Origin: Clostridiales bacterium
GTDB taxonomy: Bacteria; Bacillota; Clostridia; Christensenellales; Aristaeellaceae
Direction of reading: 5' to 3'
Length of the DNA: 42,706 bases
Assembly (NCBI GenBank): GCA_024695415.1
Contig: JAILIE010000124.1
Location: 1-42,706, forward strand
Below the pieces are notes generated by a model. That model had not been told where the DNA came from and made no database searches. It saw nothing but the letters and a program-made list of their open reading frames with translations. Within the stretch, counting starts at the first letter, position 1. Each line of letters begins with the position of its first letter. Below are positions 27,336 through 34,539 of the stretch, one piece after another. The translations under genes were made by a program, and so were the position numbers.

Positions 27336-27542
27336 TCAGATCCGAAAGGCGGCCGCCCCATGGAAAAAGAAAAAACCCAGACCGTTATCATCCCGGTTCT
27401 GAGTCTTTCTTTTGCGGGAATAAACCTTCCTGCTGTCAACCGTCCTGGTGACGGGACTGAAGTCCCAGGCGACCCGACGCTGACGGTTCAGTTCCTTCAG
27501 AGCCTTCTTGCTCAGCTTTTCCCTGGGGACAAACCGTGCCAT
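27336..27542 (-). CDS. Small basic conserved protein of unknown function
   Basis: A 68-residue, Lys/Arg-rich protein (MARFVPREKLSKKAL...). Short basic proteins with this opening and a central FSPVTR motif are familiar from Clostridia as conserved hypotheticals; RNA or ribosome association is only a guess from charge. ATG 27542 follows AAGGAG. The last codons include a terminator-like hairpin and T-run that encode a Phe tract, so the transcript may end before the stop codon at 27336. No partner gene is adjacent in the same direction. Confidence 0.6.
   Translation of the reverse strand: MARFVPREKLSKKALKELNRQRRVAWDFSPVTRTVDSRKVYSRKRKTQNRDDNGLGFFFFHGAAAFRI
27363..27401 (-). terminator. Terminator-like hairpin inside the 3' end of the small basic protein gene
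   Basis: On the minus strand CAGAACCG (27401-27394) pairs, with one bulge, with CGGTCTG (27384-27378), then a T-rich run (27375-27363). The run encodes four Phe codons of the ORF. In the plus direction the same hairpin is followed by TCTTTCTTTT. Confidence 0.55.
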
Positions 27543-27690
27543 GCTGATCATCTCCTTCCGGATGGCCTGCCAGGATTGTACCAGTTTACGCGCGGGAATA
27601 CAATGGGAAATCCCCCGGGAGGGGAGACGCGGAATGCCCCCCTGAAAGCAATGGCCGGCCGCGCGCCGCGTAGTACCGCGAATCTTTAGC

Positions 27691-27720
27691 TTGCGAACTG
27701 CTCGGCCCGGATGATAAAAT
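27691..27720 (+). promoter_or_regulatory. Promoter of the two-gene amino-acid ABC transporter
   Basis: TTGCGA (27691-27696), 18-bp spacer and an extended -10 TGATAAAAT ending at 27720. The leader of about 85 bases contains a short self-complementary segment (ACGG...CCGT) near 27773-27788. Confidence 0.6.
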
Positions 27721-27810
27721 AGTCCCGAAAAAGATGGTAAAAAACGAAAAGTTGCCGGGAATTCGTGAAAAACGGCGGTACCACCGTATCCTGCCGGAGG
27801 GAGGTAAAGC

Positions 27811-28899
27811 ATGATCCGGATCGAGCATCTGAAAAAGGAATACCCGAACGTTACCCCTTTGAAGGACGTGTCTGTGACAATCAACGATGGCGACGTGATT
27901 TCCGTCATCGGTCCTTCCGGAACGGGGAAAAGCACGCTGCTGCGCTGCATCAACCAGCTGGAAAAGCCCACGGACGGACGGATCTGGCTGGACGATCTGG
28001 AAATTACAGACAAAAAGTGCAATATTCCCCAGGTGCGGCAGCGGATGGGCATGGTGTTCCAGAACTTCAATCTGTTCGGCCATCTGACCGTGATTGAGAA
28101 CATCATGCTCTCTCCCGTGGATCTGCTCAGAAAGAGCCGGCAGGAAGCTTACGACGACGGAATGCGGCTGCTGCGCATGGTGGGCCTGGCCGAAAAAGCG
28201 CTGAATTACCCGGACGAGCTGTCCGGCGGCCAGAAGCAGCGCATCGCTATTGCCCGCGCCCTGGCCATGGACCCGGAAATCATCCTGCTGGACGAACCGA
28301 CCAGCGCGCTGGATCCCACGATGGTGGGCGAGGTGCAGGCAGTCATCCGCGAACTGGCGAAAACCGGAAAGACCATGATGATCGTGACCCACGAGATGAA
28401 CTTCGCCCGCGCGATCAGCAACCGCGTTTTCTACATGGACGAAGGCGGCATCTACGAGGACGGAACACCGGAGCAGATCTTCGAACATCCCCTGCGCGAA
28501 AACACCCGCCGCTTCATCCAGCAACGGAAGGTGCTGGAGCTGAGCATCGAAAGCCGGGATTACGATTTCCTGGGCATGGAAGGGGAGATCGGCGCCTGGT
28601 GCGGCAGGAACCAGGTCACGCCTAGAATGACCAACCGAATCCAGCTCGCCTTTGAGGAAACCGTTCAGCTGCTGATGGCGCACCTGGAAACACCCCGCAT
28701 CCGGGCTGTGGCGGAATACAGCGAGAAGGCACAGGCCGCGGAATGGACGATTCACTACAGCGGAGAGGAGTGGGACCTGACGCAGGGCTGCGACAAACTG
28801 GCCATGTCCCTGCTCCTGGGCGTTACGAAGGACATGGCGTATCAATGGACAGGGGACGCGGAACTGCCGAACCGGATCCGGCTGACCATTCTGAACTGA
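27811..28899 (+). CDS. Polar-amino-acid ABC transporter ATPase with an extra C-terminal domain
   Basis: A 362-residue GlnQ/HisP-type ATPase energising amino-acid uptake at the membrane. Walker A is GPSGTGKS (34-41), signature LSGGQKQR near residue 138, Walker [15 protein letters not shown]-loop His in VTHEMNFA. The normal ATPase ends near residue 245. About 115 more residues follow, including RIQLAFEETVQLL and LAMSLLLGVTKDM, loosely like the N-box helix of GHKL (RsbW-type) ATPases, but no clear G-box is seen. This tail may be regulatory. ATG 27811 follows GGAGG. The membrane/binding-protein fusion starts 15 bp downstream, forming a two-gene transporter. Confidence 0.88.
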   Translation: MIRIEHLKKEYPNVTPLKDVSVTINDGDVISVIGPSGTGKSTLLRCINQLEKPTDGRIWLDDLEITDKKCNIPQVRQRMGMVFQNFNLFGHLTVIENIMLSPVDLLRKSRQEAYDDGMRLLRMVGLAEKALNYPDELSGGQKQRIAIARALAMDPEIILLDEPTSALDPTMVGEVQAVIRELAKTGKTMMIVTHEMNFARAISNRVFYMDEGGIYEDGTPEQIFEHPLRENTRRFIQQRKVLELSIESRDYDFLGMEGEIGAWCGRNQVTPRMTNRIQLAFEETVQLLMAHLETPRIRAVAEYSEKAQAAEWTIHYSGEEWDLTQGCDKLAMSLLLGVTKDMAYQWTGDAELPNRIRLTILN

Positions 28900-28914
28900 G
28901 GGAGGACAAGAGCC

Positions 28915-31206
28915 ATGAAGAAGTGCCTGATTACGCTGGCCATGGTGTTCCTCCTGATCGTGGGAGGCGCCCTGGCCGAAGAAGGTATCTCGTCGAAGGA
29001 CATGCTGAACGAACCCGGACGCAGAATCGGCGTCAGCCAGGGCAGCGCGGGGGAAAAGGCGGTTATGTCCGAATTTCCGGAAGCGACGATCGAATATTAT
29101 ACCGACACCCTGCTGGGATATACCGCCGTGGCGCAGGGCAAGCTGGATGCCTATGTTTATGACCGGGTACAGATGCAACTGACCATCAACAACGGCCTGA
29201 CGGGCGTCCGCCTGCTGCCGGAAGCGATGGAGGACACGGTGCAGATCGCTGTGGGCATCAGTGACGTCAGCGCCATCGGGGACCTGGAGGAAAAGGTCAA
29301 CCGGTTCATCGCGGAGCTCCGGTCGGACGGGACCCTGGACGATATGTACCGCCGATGGGTAATAGAGCGAAACGACACCATGCCGGAGATCCCCGTGCCG
29401 GAGAAAGCGGAGATCCACCTGACAGTGGGCACCACCGGCAGTGTACCGCCCTACAGTTACTTTGAAGGCGGGGGACTGACCGGATATGATATCGAGCTGG
29501 CGTATCGCTTCGCGGCCTGGCTGGGGGCGGACGTGTCTTTCCGGATCTATGATTTCAACGGGATTATTCCCGCCGCGAAGTCCGGCAAGATCGACGTCAT
29601 CATGTCCAACCTGCAATACCTGCCCGAACGCGCCGAAACCCTGACGTACTCCGATATCCTCTATGAGGAAAAGCAGGGAATTATGGTGAAGGACGACGGG
29701 GCCGGCCAGACCGGCGCCCCGGCGGAGCAGGGCCCGGCATACACCTCTCTTTCGGACTTTAACGGCAGGCGCATCGGCGTTGTCACGGGGGCACTGCAGG
29801 GTGCCGCCATCGAGAAGGAAATCCCCGGGGCGGAGCTGAGTTACTTCAACTCCGTACCGGATCTCCTGACCGCCGCCCGACAGGGGAAGATCGACGCGTT
29901 TTCCGCCACCGACCAGATCATTCGCTATCTCATGACAGAAAACGACGACCTGACGTACCTGGATGAGCCGCTGACGGAAATCATGTACACAGGAGTCATC
30001 TTCCCCAAAACAGAGGCGGGAGGGGCGCTGCGCGATGAGTTCAACCAGTATCTCACCGAAGCCGGGGCGGCGGGTGTGCTGGAGGAACTGGACGGGATCT
30101 GGCTCGGAAAGGATGAAAACCGGAAGACGGTTCTGGATATTTCCAGCCTTTCAGGGGAAAACGGGACCCTGATCCTGGCCACAGACGCATCCATGATTCC
30201 CAATTCCTATGTGAAGGACAATACGCACGTGGGACTGGATATCGACAATGTGCTGCGGTTCTGCCAGGCGAGGGGCTATGCGCTGAAAATCGTGGATATC
30301 AGCTTCAGCGGCCTGATTGAAACTGTGATTTCCGGGAAATGCGATTTCGCCGCCGGCGCCATCGCCTATACCGAGGAACGGGCGGAAAGCGTCGATTTCT
30401 CGGATCCGGTTTTCCGGGTTTATTCTGTGATCGCCTATCTGAAAACAGCCGGGGAGCAGACGCCGGAAACGAAAAAAGCCCCGGGAATATGGGAAAACAT
30501 CCGGGCCAGTTTCGACAGGACCTTCCTGCGGGAGGACCGCTGGAAACTGTTCCTGGAGGGCATCGGAAACACCATGCTGATTACAGTGCTTTCCATCCTC
30601 TTCGGGACAGCGCTGGGTTTTCTGGTGTTCATGATATGCCGGAACGGGAGCGCCGCCGCCAATGGTGCCGCCGGGTTCTGCGTGTGGCTGGTGCGGGGCA
30701 CGCCCATGGTGGTATTGCTGATGATCCTGTACTATATCATCTTCGGTTCCGTCGCCATCAGCGGCATCGCGGTGGCGGTGATCGGTTTTACGCTCACCTT
30801 CGGAGCGTCCGTGTTCGGCCTGCTGAAGATGGGCGTCGGTACCATTGACCGGGGGCAGTACGAGGCGGCCTACGCCCTGGGCCATACCAACCGCCACACC
30901 TTCTTCAAAATCATCCTGCCCCAGGCGGTTCCCCATGTGCTGCCGGCGTACCAGGGCGAAATCGTGGGGCTGATCAAGGCAACGGCCATCGTCGGTTATA
31001 TCGCCGTGCAGGACCTGACGAAGATGGGCGATATTGTGCGCAGCCGCACATACGAGGCGTTTTTCCCGTTGATCGCCATCACGATCATCTATTTCGCGCT
31101 GGAAGGGCTTTTCAGCTTTGCTGTCAGCCGCGTCCGCATCAGCGTGAATCCCCGGAAACGCAGCCGGGAGCGGATCCTGAAAGGGATCAGAACGTCCAAA
31201 GATTGA
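28915..31206 (+). CDS. Amino-acid ABC transporter: rearranged substrate-binding lobes fused to permease
   Basis: A 763-residue membrane protein. The signal peptide is 1-21. Residues 30-150 look like the second lobe plus C-terminal tail of an SBP_bac_3 domain (RRIGVSQGSAGE... to DDMYRRW) with no first lobe. Residues 165-398 are a complete SBP_bac_3 domain. Residues 417-510 look like a first lobe only (LILATDASMIPNSY... to FRVYSVIAYL). The permease follows (about 545-740) with several membrane helices and the EAA loop GQYEAAYALG (647-656). Lobe order is thus second, first-second, first, then permease, so the outer halves could combine into one more binding site. The partner ATPase is immediately upstream. 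Its last 20 bp overlap the convergent PPC gene. Confidence 0.88.
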   Translation: MKKCLITLAMVFLLIVGGALAEEGISSKDMLNEPGRRIGVSQGSAGEKAVMSEFPEATIEYYTDTLLGYTAVAQGKLDAYVYDRVQMQLTINNGLTGVRLLPEAMEDTVQIAVGISDVSAIGDLEEKVNRFIAELRSDGTLDDMYRRWVIERNDTMPEIPVPEKAEIHLTVGTTGSVPPYSYFEGGGLTGYDIELAYRFAAWLGADVSFRIYDFNGIIPAAKSGKIDVIMSNLQYLPERAETLTYSDILYEEKQGIMVKDDGAGQTGAPAEQGPAYTSLSDFNGRRIGVVTGALQGAAIEKEIPGAELSYFNSVPDLLTAARQGKIDAFSATDQIIRYLMTENDDLTYLDEPLTEIMYTGVIFPKTEAGGALRDEFNQYLTEAGAAGVLEELDGIWLGKDENRKTVLDISSLSGENGTLILATDASMIPNSYVKDNTHVGLDIDNVLRFCQARGYALKIVDISFSGLIETVISGKCDFAAGAIAYTEERAESVDFSDPVFRVYSVIAYLKTAGEQTPETKKAPGIWENIRASFDRTFLREDRWKLFLEGIGNTMLITVLSILFGTALGFLVFMICRNGSAAANGAAGFCVWLVRGTPMVVLLMILYYIIFGSVAISGIAVAVIGFTLTFGASVFGLLKMGVGTIDRGQYEAAYALGHTNRHTFFKIILPQAVPHVLPAYQGEIVGLIKATAIVGYIAVQDLTKMGDIVRSRTYEAFFPLIAITIIYFALEGLFSFAVSRVRISVNPRKRSRERILKGIRTSKD

Positions 31207-31606
31207 TTCCCAGGTTTTCGTCCCTGCGCCGTGTGACCTCTCCGTCCAGGACGGTCACAAACATTTCGCAGGTAGCCCCGACCCGCATTTCCAGCACATG
31301 GCCGCCATGGATCCCGTGATCCTGATCCGCCAGCGCCGCATGGAGATGAATATACGGTTTCCCGTCCATCGCGGTGATGCTTCCGTTCAGGCTGATAATC
31401 TCCATAAATTCGTCAATCTGTTCCGGATAGTATTCTTTTTTCACCAGATCGTATACGCCGATTACAGCATGATCCGCCGCGCCGATTGCTTCGACCCGGC
31501 CCAGAAGGATATGCTTGTCTTCGCACACCTTTTTCAGGCTTTGAACGATGTCCTCGCCGAGGTCGATCCGGATCATCCAGGTGTTTCCAGACTGTTTATA
31601 CTGCAA
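31187..31606 (-). CDS. PPC (DUF296) domain protein
   Basis: About 139 residues forming a single PPC domain, the fold shared with plant AT-hook nuclear proteins and with bacterial stand-alone versions often annotated as DNA-binding. Visible blocks: WMIRIDLGEDIVQSLKKV near the start, AADHAVIGVYD, and HLHAALADQDHGIHGGHVLE. The start is uncertain: TTG 31606 lies six bases after GGAGGG and gives the family's usual N-terminus; ATG 31621 would add five residues but has a ribosome site directly against it. The gene is convergent with the preceding transporter gene and their 3' ends overlap by 20 bp (31187-31206). Function in bacteria is unclear. Confidence 0.8.
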   Translation of the reverse strand: MQYKQSGNTWMIRIDLGEDIVQSLKKVCEDKHILLGRVEAIGAADHAVIGVYDLVKKEYYPEQIDEFMEIISLNGSITAMDGKPYIHLHAALADQDHGIHGGHVLEMRVGATCEMFVTVLDGEVTRRRDENLGINLWTF

Positions 31607-31848
31607 AACGATTCCCTCCATTCCTGTTTACCCGCGTCAGGTCAGTGACTGTGATTTACCCATTTTATTTTGCTTTCACATCCGCAGGAATTTTACCATA
31701 GATGCTTCGCTTTTTCCACCCGGGCTCCGCCGGGAAATCGGACGATCATGTGTTGTCCGTATTGTTTTTCTCATGTTTCACTGCGCGTTTTTGCCTTATC
31801 TGGCCAATAAACCGCACCAGATTATGCATTTTCAGAGAATAATACGCT

Positions 31849-31876
31849 TTGACTTTTCCGGGAAAAACTGTATACT
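31849..31876 (+). promoter_or_regulatory. Promoter of the three-gene amino-acid importer
   Basis: TTGACT (31849-31854), 16-bp spacer, TATACT (31871-31876); start expected near 31883. The rest of 31622-31848 is AT-rich and holds no recognised gene. Confidence 0.65.
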
Positions 31877-31886
31877 GTATCCGTTC

Positions 31887-31980
31887 AAAGGCGAATGTCC
31901 GGTCAGGCCGTTCGCCTTTTCCATTCACGGAGGACCGGGATTCCTGAAAGCCCGGTCAGCCGACAGGATCTTCCGCTGTC
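31887..31980 (+). promoter_or_regulatory. Structured leader of the binding-protein gene, possible attenuator
   Basis: Three consecutive stems. AAAGGCGAA (31887-31895) pairs perfectly with 31911-31919 and is followed by a short T-run, like a terminator at the very 5' end. GACCGGG (31933-31939) pairs with 31951-31957. GACAG (31962-31966) pairs with 31976-31980. About 60 bases then lead to the start codon. No known riboswitch class was recognised. Confidence 0.45.
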
Positions 31981-32038
31981 TGATCATGCTTCATCACAGG
32001 AACATGATGGCAAATATATTGAAAAGGGGAACTGAACG

Positions 32039-32782
32039 ATGAAAAAACTGATTGCCGCTCTGCTGACCATCCTGATGCTTGCCGGAGCCGCTGCCGCGTT
32101 CGCAGAGGATTACAGCTTCGGAACGGATACCGCTTTCCGGCCTTTCGAGTACACGGATGAAACCGGCACCCTGGTGGGTATCGACGTTGAAATCCTGGCC
32201 GCCATCGCGGAGGACCAGGGCTTCACCTATACCATTGAGCCCTTGGGCTGGGACGCTTCCATCGCTGCCTGCCAGGCCGGCCAGAAGGACGCCCTGATCG
32301 CCGGCGCTTCCATCACTGAAAAGCGGAAGGCGGAAGGCTGGATCTTCTCTGACGGATACTATAACGCAAACCAGAGCATGGCTGTGGCTGTCGGTTCGGA
32401 CATTACGGGATTTGACGGCCTGAAGGGCCAGAGCGTCGCCGTGAAAACCGGTACGGAAAGCAAGAGCTACGCGGACAGCCTGGCGGAAACCTACGGCTTC
32501 ACCGTCATGACCTTCGAAAGCTCTCCGGACATCTATCAGGCGGTCATCAGCGGTCAGTGCGTCGCCTGCTTTGACGATACACCGATCATGGCCGACTACA
32601 TCAAATCCAACGGCGTTCCGCTGCAGCTGGTTCCCGGAACGGAAAGCGAAGGCGCGGACTACGGCATGGCCATCTTTGATCCGGCCAAGACGGAAATCAT
32701 CGAAAAGTTCAACGCCGGCCTTGCAAACATCAAGGAAAACGGCAAGTATGACGAGATCCTGGCCAAGTACCTGGGCAATTGA
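32039..32782 (+). CDS. Polar-amino-acid ABC transporter substrate-binding protein
   Basis: A 247-residue extracytoplasmic SBP_bac_3 protein delivering an amino acid to the permease encoded next. Residues 1-22 are a signal peptide ending AFA. There is no lipobox Cys, so it is not an ordinary lipoprotein; it may be released or held by an uncleaved signal. The first lobe contains FRPFEYTDETG and GWDASIAACQAGQKD; the second begins at LKGQSVAVKTGTESK. ATG 32039 follows AAGGGGA. A partial terminator (32809-32843) separates it from the permease gene, which would favour excess binding protein. Ligand not predictable; glutamine-, cystine- and arginine-type proteins look alike. Confidence 0.93.
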   Translation: MKKLIAALLTILMLAGAAAAFAEDYSFGTDTAFRPFEYTDETGTLVGIDVEILAAIAEDQGFTYTIEPLGWDASIAACQAGQKDALIAGASITEKRKAEGWIFSDGYYNANQSMAVAVGSDITGFDGLKGQSVAVKTGTESKSYADSLAETYGFTVMTFESSPDIYQAVISGQCVACFDDTPIMADYIKSNGVPLQLVPGTESEGADYGMAIFDPAKTEIIEKFNAGLANIKENGKYDEILAKYLGN

Positions 32783-32808
32783 TGTTTTCACGCTTCGAAA
32801 CCGGGAAA

Positions 32809-32843
32809 GAGGAAGAACCCTGAGGAGGGCTCTTCCTCCTTTT
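32809..32843 (+). terminator. Hairpin between the binding-protein and permease genes
   Basis: Arms GAGGAAGA...CCCT (32809-32821) and AGGG...TCTTCCTC (32826-32838) pair with one mismatch, followed by CTTTT. It probably allows partial read-through into the permease and ATPase genes. Confidence 0.75.
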
Positions 32844-32888
32844 CGGTTCATCCTCCGGGAATTTTAAACGAAGGGAGCCGTTTTCTCC

Positions 32889-33566
32889 TTGATTGATCTT
32901 TTCAGCCGATACGGGCGGGTGCTGGTGACCGCCATGGGGCAGACGCTGCTGCTCGCGTTGTACGGCCTTTCCTTTGCCTGCGTCATCGGCCTGATTGTCG
33001 GCATTATGAGCGTCGTGAAAAACAAGGCCTGCCGCGGTTTCGCACTGGTGTTTGTCAACCTGATCCGCGGCGTCCCGATGATCGTACTGGCCTATTTTAT
33101 TTTCTTCGGCGTTCCGTTCCTTTTCAACAATGTTCTGCATGTGGGGACCCGGGTGACCCTGACCGCGCTGCAGGCAGGCTCCATCTGCCTGGCCCTGAAC
33201 TGCGGAGCGTACATGGCGGAGATCATCCGTGCCGGGATCCAGTCCGTGGATGTCGGGCAAATGGAAGCGGCGCGTTCCGTGGGCCTGCCTTACTGGCGCG
33301 CCATGCAGCGGGTCGTTCTGCCCCAGGCGATCCGGACCATGATTCCCAGCATTATTAATCAGTTCATTATTACCCTGAAGGACACATCCATCCTCTCGGT
33401 CATCGGTTTTCCGGAACTGGTGAATACGGCCAAGAATGTGGTGGCGGAAACCTTCCTCTCTTTCCAGACATGGGGAATCGTCGCCATCATGTACCTGATC
33501 GTCATCCTGCTGCTGCAATGGCTGGCAAAAGTGCTGGAGAGGAGGCTGAAGTATGAGTCAAAATAA
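32889..33566 (+). CDS. Polar-amino-acid ABC transporter permease
   Basis: A 225-residue HisM-type membrane protein with about five transmembrane helices. It has the N-terminal [20 protein letters not shown] segment, [17 protein letters not shown], and the EAA loop [23 protein letters not shown] that docks the ATPase. Start is TTG 32889, the only in-frame start that keeps the N-terminal segment; the nearest ribosome site (AAGGGAG) is about 14 bases away, so initiation may be weak. Its 3' end overlaps the ATPase gene by 14 bp (33553-33566), indicating translational coupling. Confidence 0.92.
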   Translation: MIDLFSRYGRVLVTAMGQTLLLALYGLSFACVIGLIVGIMSVVKNKACRGFALVFVNLIRGVPMIVLAYFIFFGVPFLFNNVLHVGTRVTLTALQAGSICLALNCGAYMAEIIRAGIQSVDVGQMEAARSVGLPYWRAMQRVVLPQAIRTMIPSIINQFIITLKDTSILSVIGFPELVNTAKNVVAETFLSFQTWGIVAIMYLIVILLLQWLAKVLERRLKYESK

Positions 33567-34293
33567 GGTCAAAATCCAGGTGGACAACCTGACGAAAGAC
33601 TTCGGCAAACTGCATGTTCTCCAAGGAGTCACCACAGAAGTCCATGAAGGGGAAGTCGTGGTGGTCATCGGCCCTTCCGGCAGCGGGAAATCCACCTTTC
33701 TCCGGTGCCTGAACAAGCTGGAGGAAGCGACGTCCGGCAGCATCATGATCGACGGACAGGAACTGACCGATCCGAAGACGGATATCAATCACCTGCGCGA
33801 ACGGGTCGGCATGGTCTTTCAGCATTTTAACCTGTTCAACAATATGCCGGTTCTCCGCAACCTGATGCTGGCGCCTGTCGACCTGAAAAAATGCAGCAAA
33901 ACGGAAGCAAAGGACAGGGCCATGGCGATGCTGAAGAGGGTCGGGCTGGAAGAGAAAGCCAATGCCTATCCCCGCGAACTTTCCGGCGGCCAGAAGCAGC
34001 GCGTCGCGATCGCCCGGTCCCTGTGCATGAAGCCGGATATTATGCTCTTCGACGAGCCGACTTCCGCGCTGGATCCCGAGATGGTGGGCGAGGTGCTGGA
34101 CGTGATGAAGGAGCTGGCCCGGGACGGAATGACGATGGTCGTGGTGACCCACGAGATGGGATTTGCCCGGGAGGTGGCCCATCGCGTACTGTTCATGTCG
34201 GACGGACAGATCCTGGAGGAAGGAACTCCGGATGAGATTTTCCGTAATCCGCAGAATCCCCGCACAAGGGATTTCCTGAACAAGGTGCTTTAA
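33553..34293 (+). CDS. Polar-amino-acid ABC transporter ATP-binding protein
   Basis: A 246-residue ATPase of the GlnQ type. Walker A is GPSGSGKS (40-47), signature [15 protein letters not shown] near 140, Walker [16 protein letters not shown]-loop in VTHEMGFA. It ends normally at about residue 245 (RDFLNKVL) and lacks the C-terminal extension of the 27811 ATPase. ATG 33553 lies inside the permease gene and follows GGAGAGGAGG. It is the last gene of the binding protein-permease-ATPase unit; a terminator follows at 34336. Confidence 0.95.
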   Translation: MSQNKVKIQVDNLTKDFGKLHVLQGVTTEVHEGEVVVVIGPSGSGKSTFLRCLNKLEEATSGSIMIDGQELTDPKTDINHLRERVGMVFQHFNLFNNMPVLRNLMLAPVDLKKCSKTEAKDRAMAMLKRVGLEEKANAYPRELSGGQKQRVAIARSLCMKPDIMLFDEPTSALDPEMVGEVLDVMKELARDGMTMVVVTHEMGFAREVAHRVLFMSDGQILEEGTPDEIFRNPQNPRTRDFLNKVL

Positions 34294-34335
34294 AAACCAG
34301 CAGGAAAACCGCATAAGGCACTGACGACCCATTCT

Positions 34336-34366
34336 TTCCGGTCCCGCCGCGGACCGGAATTCTTTT
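34336..34366 (+). terminator. Terminator of the three-gene importer
   Basis: Nine-pair stem (34336-34344 with 34351-34359), loop CGCCGC, then a T-rich tail. Confidence 0.85.
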
Positions 34367-34539
34367 ATGTTTCATTCGAATACAGGATTGCGCCTTCTTT
34401 TCGTCGAAACATAACAGCATGTATTTTTGAATATGATACCTGCCGGATCGTTCAGATCCGGATGAACACGGGACCTTTTTCCGGGTCCCGCGGGATTTGT
34501 ATCATTTGCAGCCTGAGCATGTGAGGAGTGGAAAAAGCC
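34367..34539 (+). promoter_or_regulatory. Leader region of the dual-peptidase gene with two hairpins
   Basis: Contains a -10-like TATGAT (34432-34437) without a clear -35, a CCGGATC...GATCCGG hairpin near 34443-34461, and a CGGGACC...GGTCCCG hairpin near 34470-34492. GAGGAG precedes the start codon. No gene is seen here. Confidence 0.35.

Noticed and set aside
27765-27790. T-box-like motif (GGTGGTACC type, minus strand; similar on plus)
   Set aside because: The match comes from a short self-complementary segment. The plus-strand leader is only about 85 bases, with no specifier stem or terminator pair, and no minus-strand gene follows at a suitable distance.
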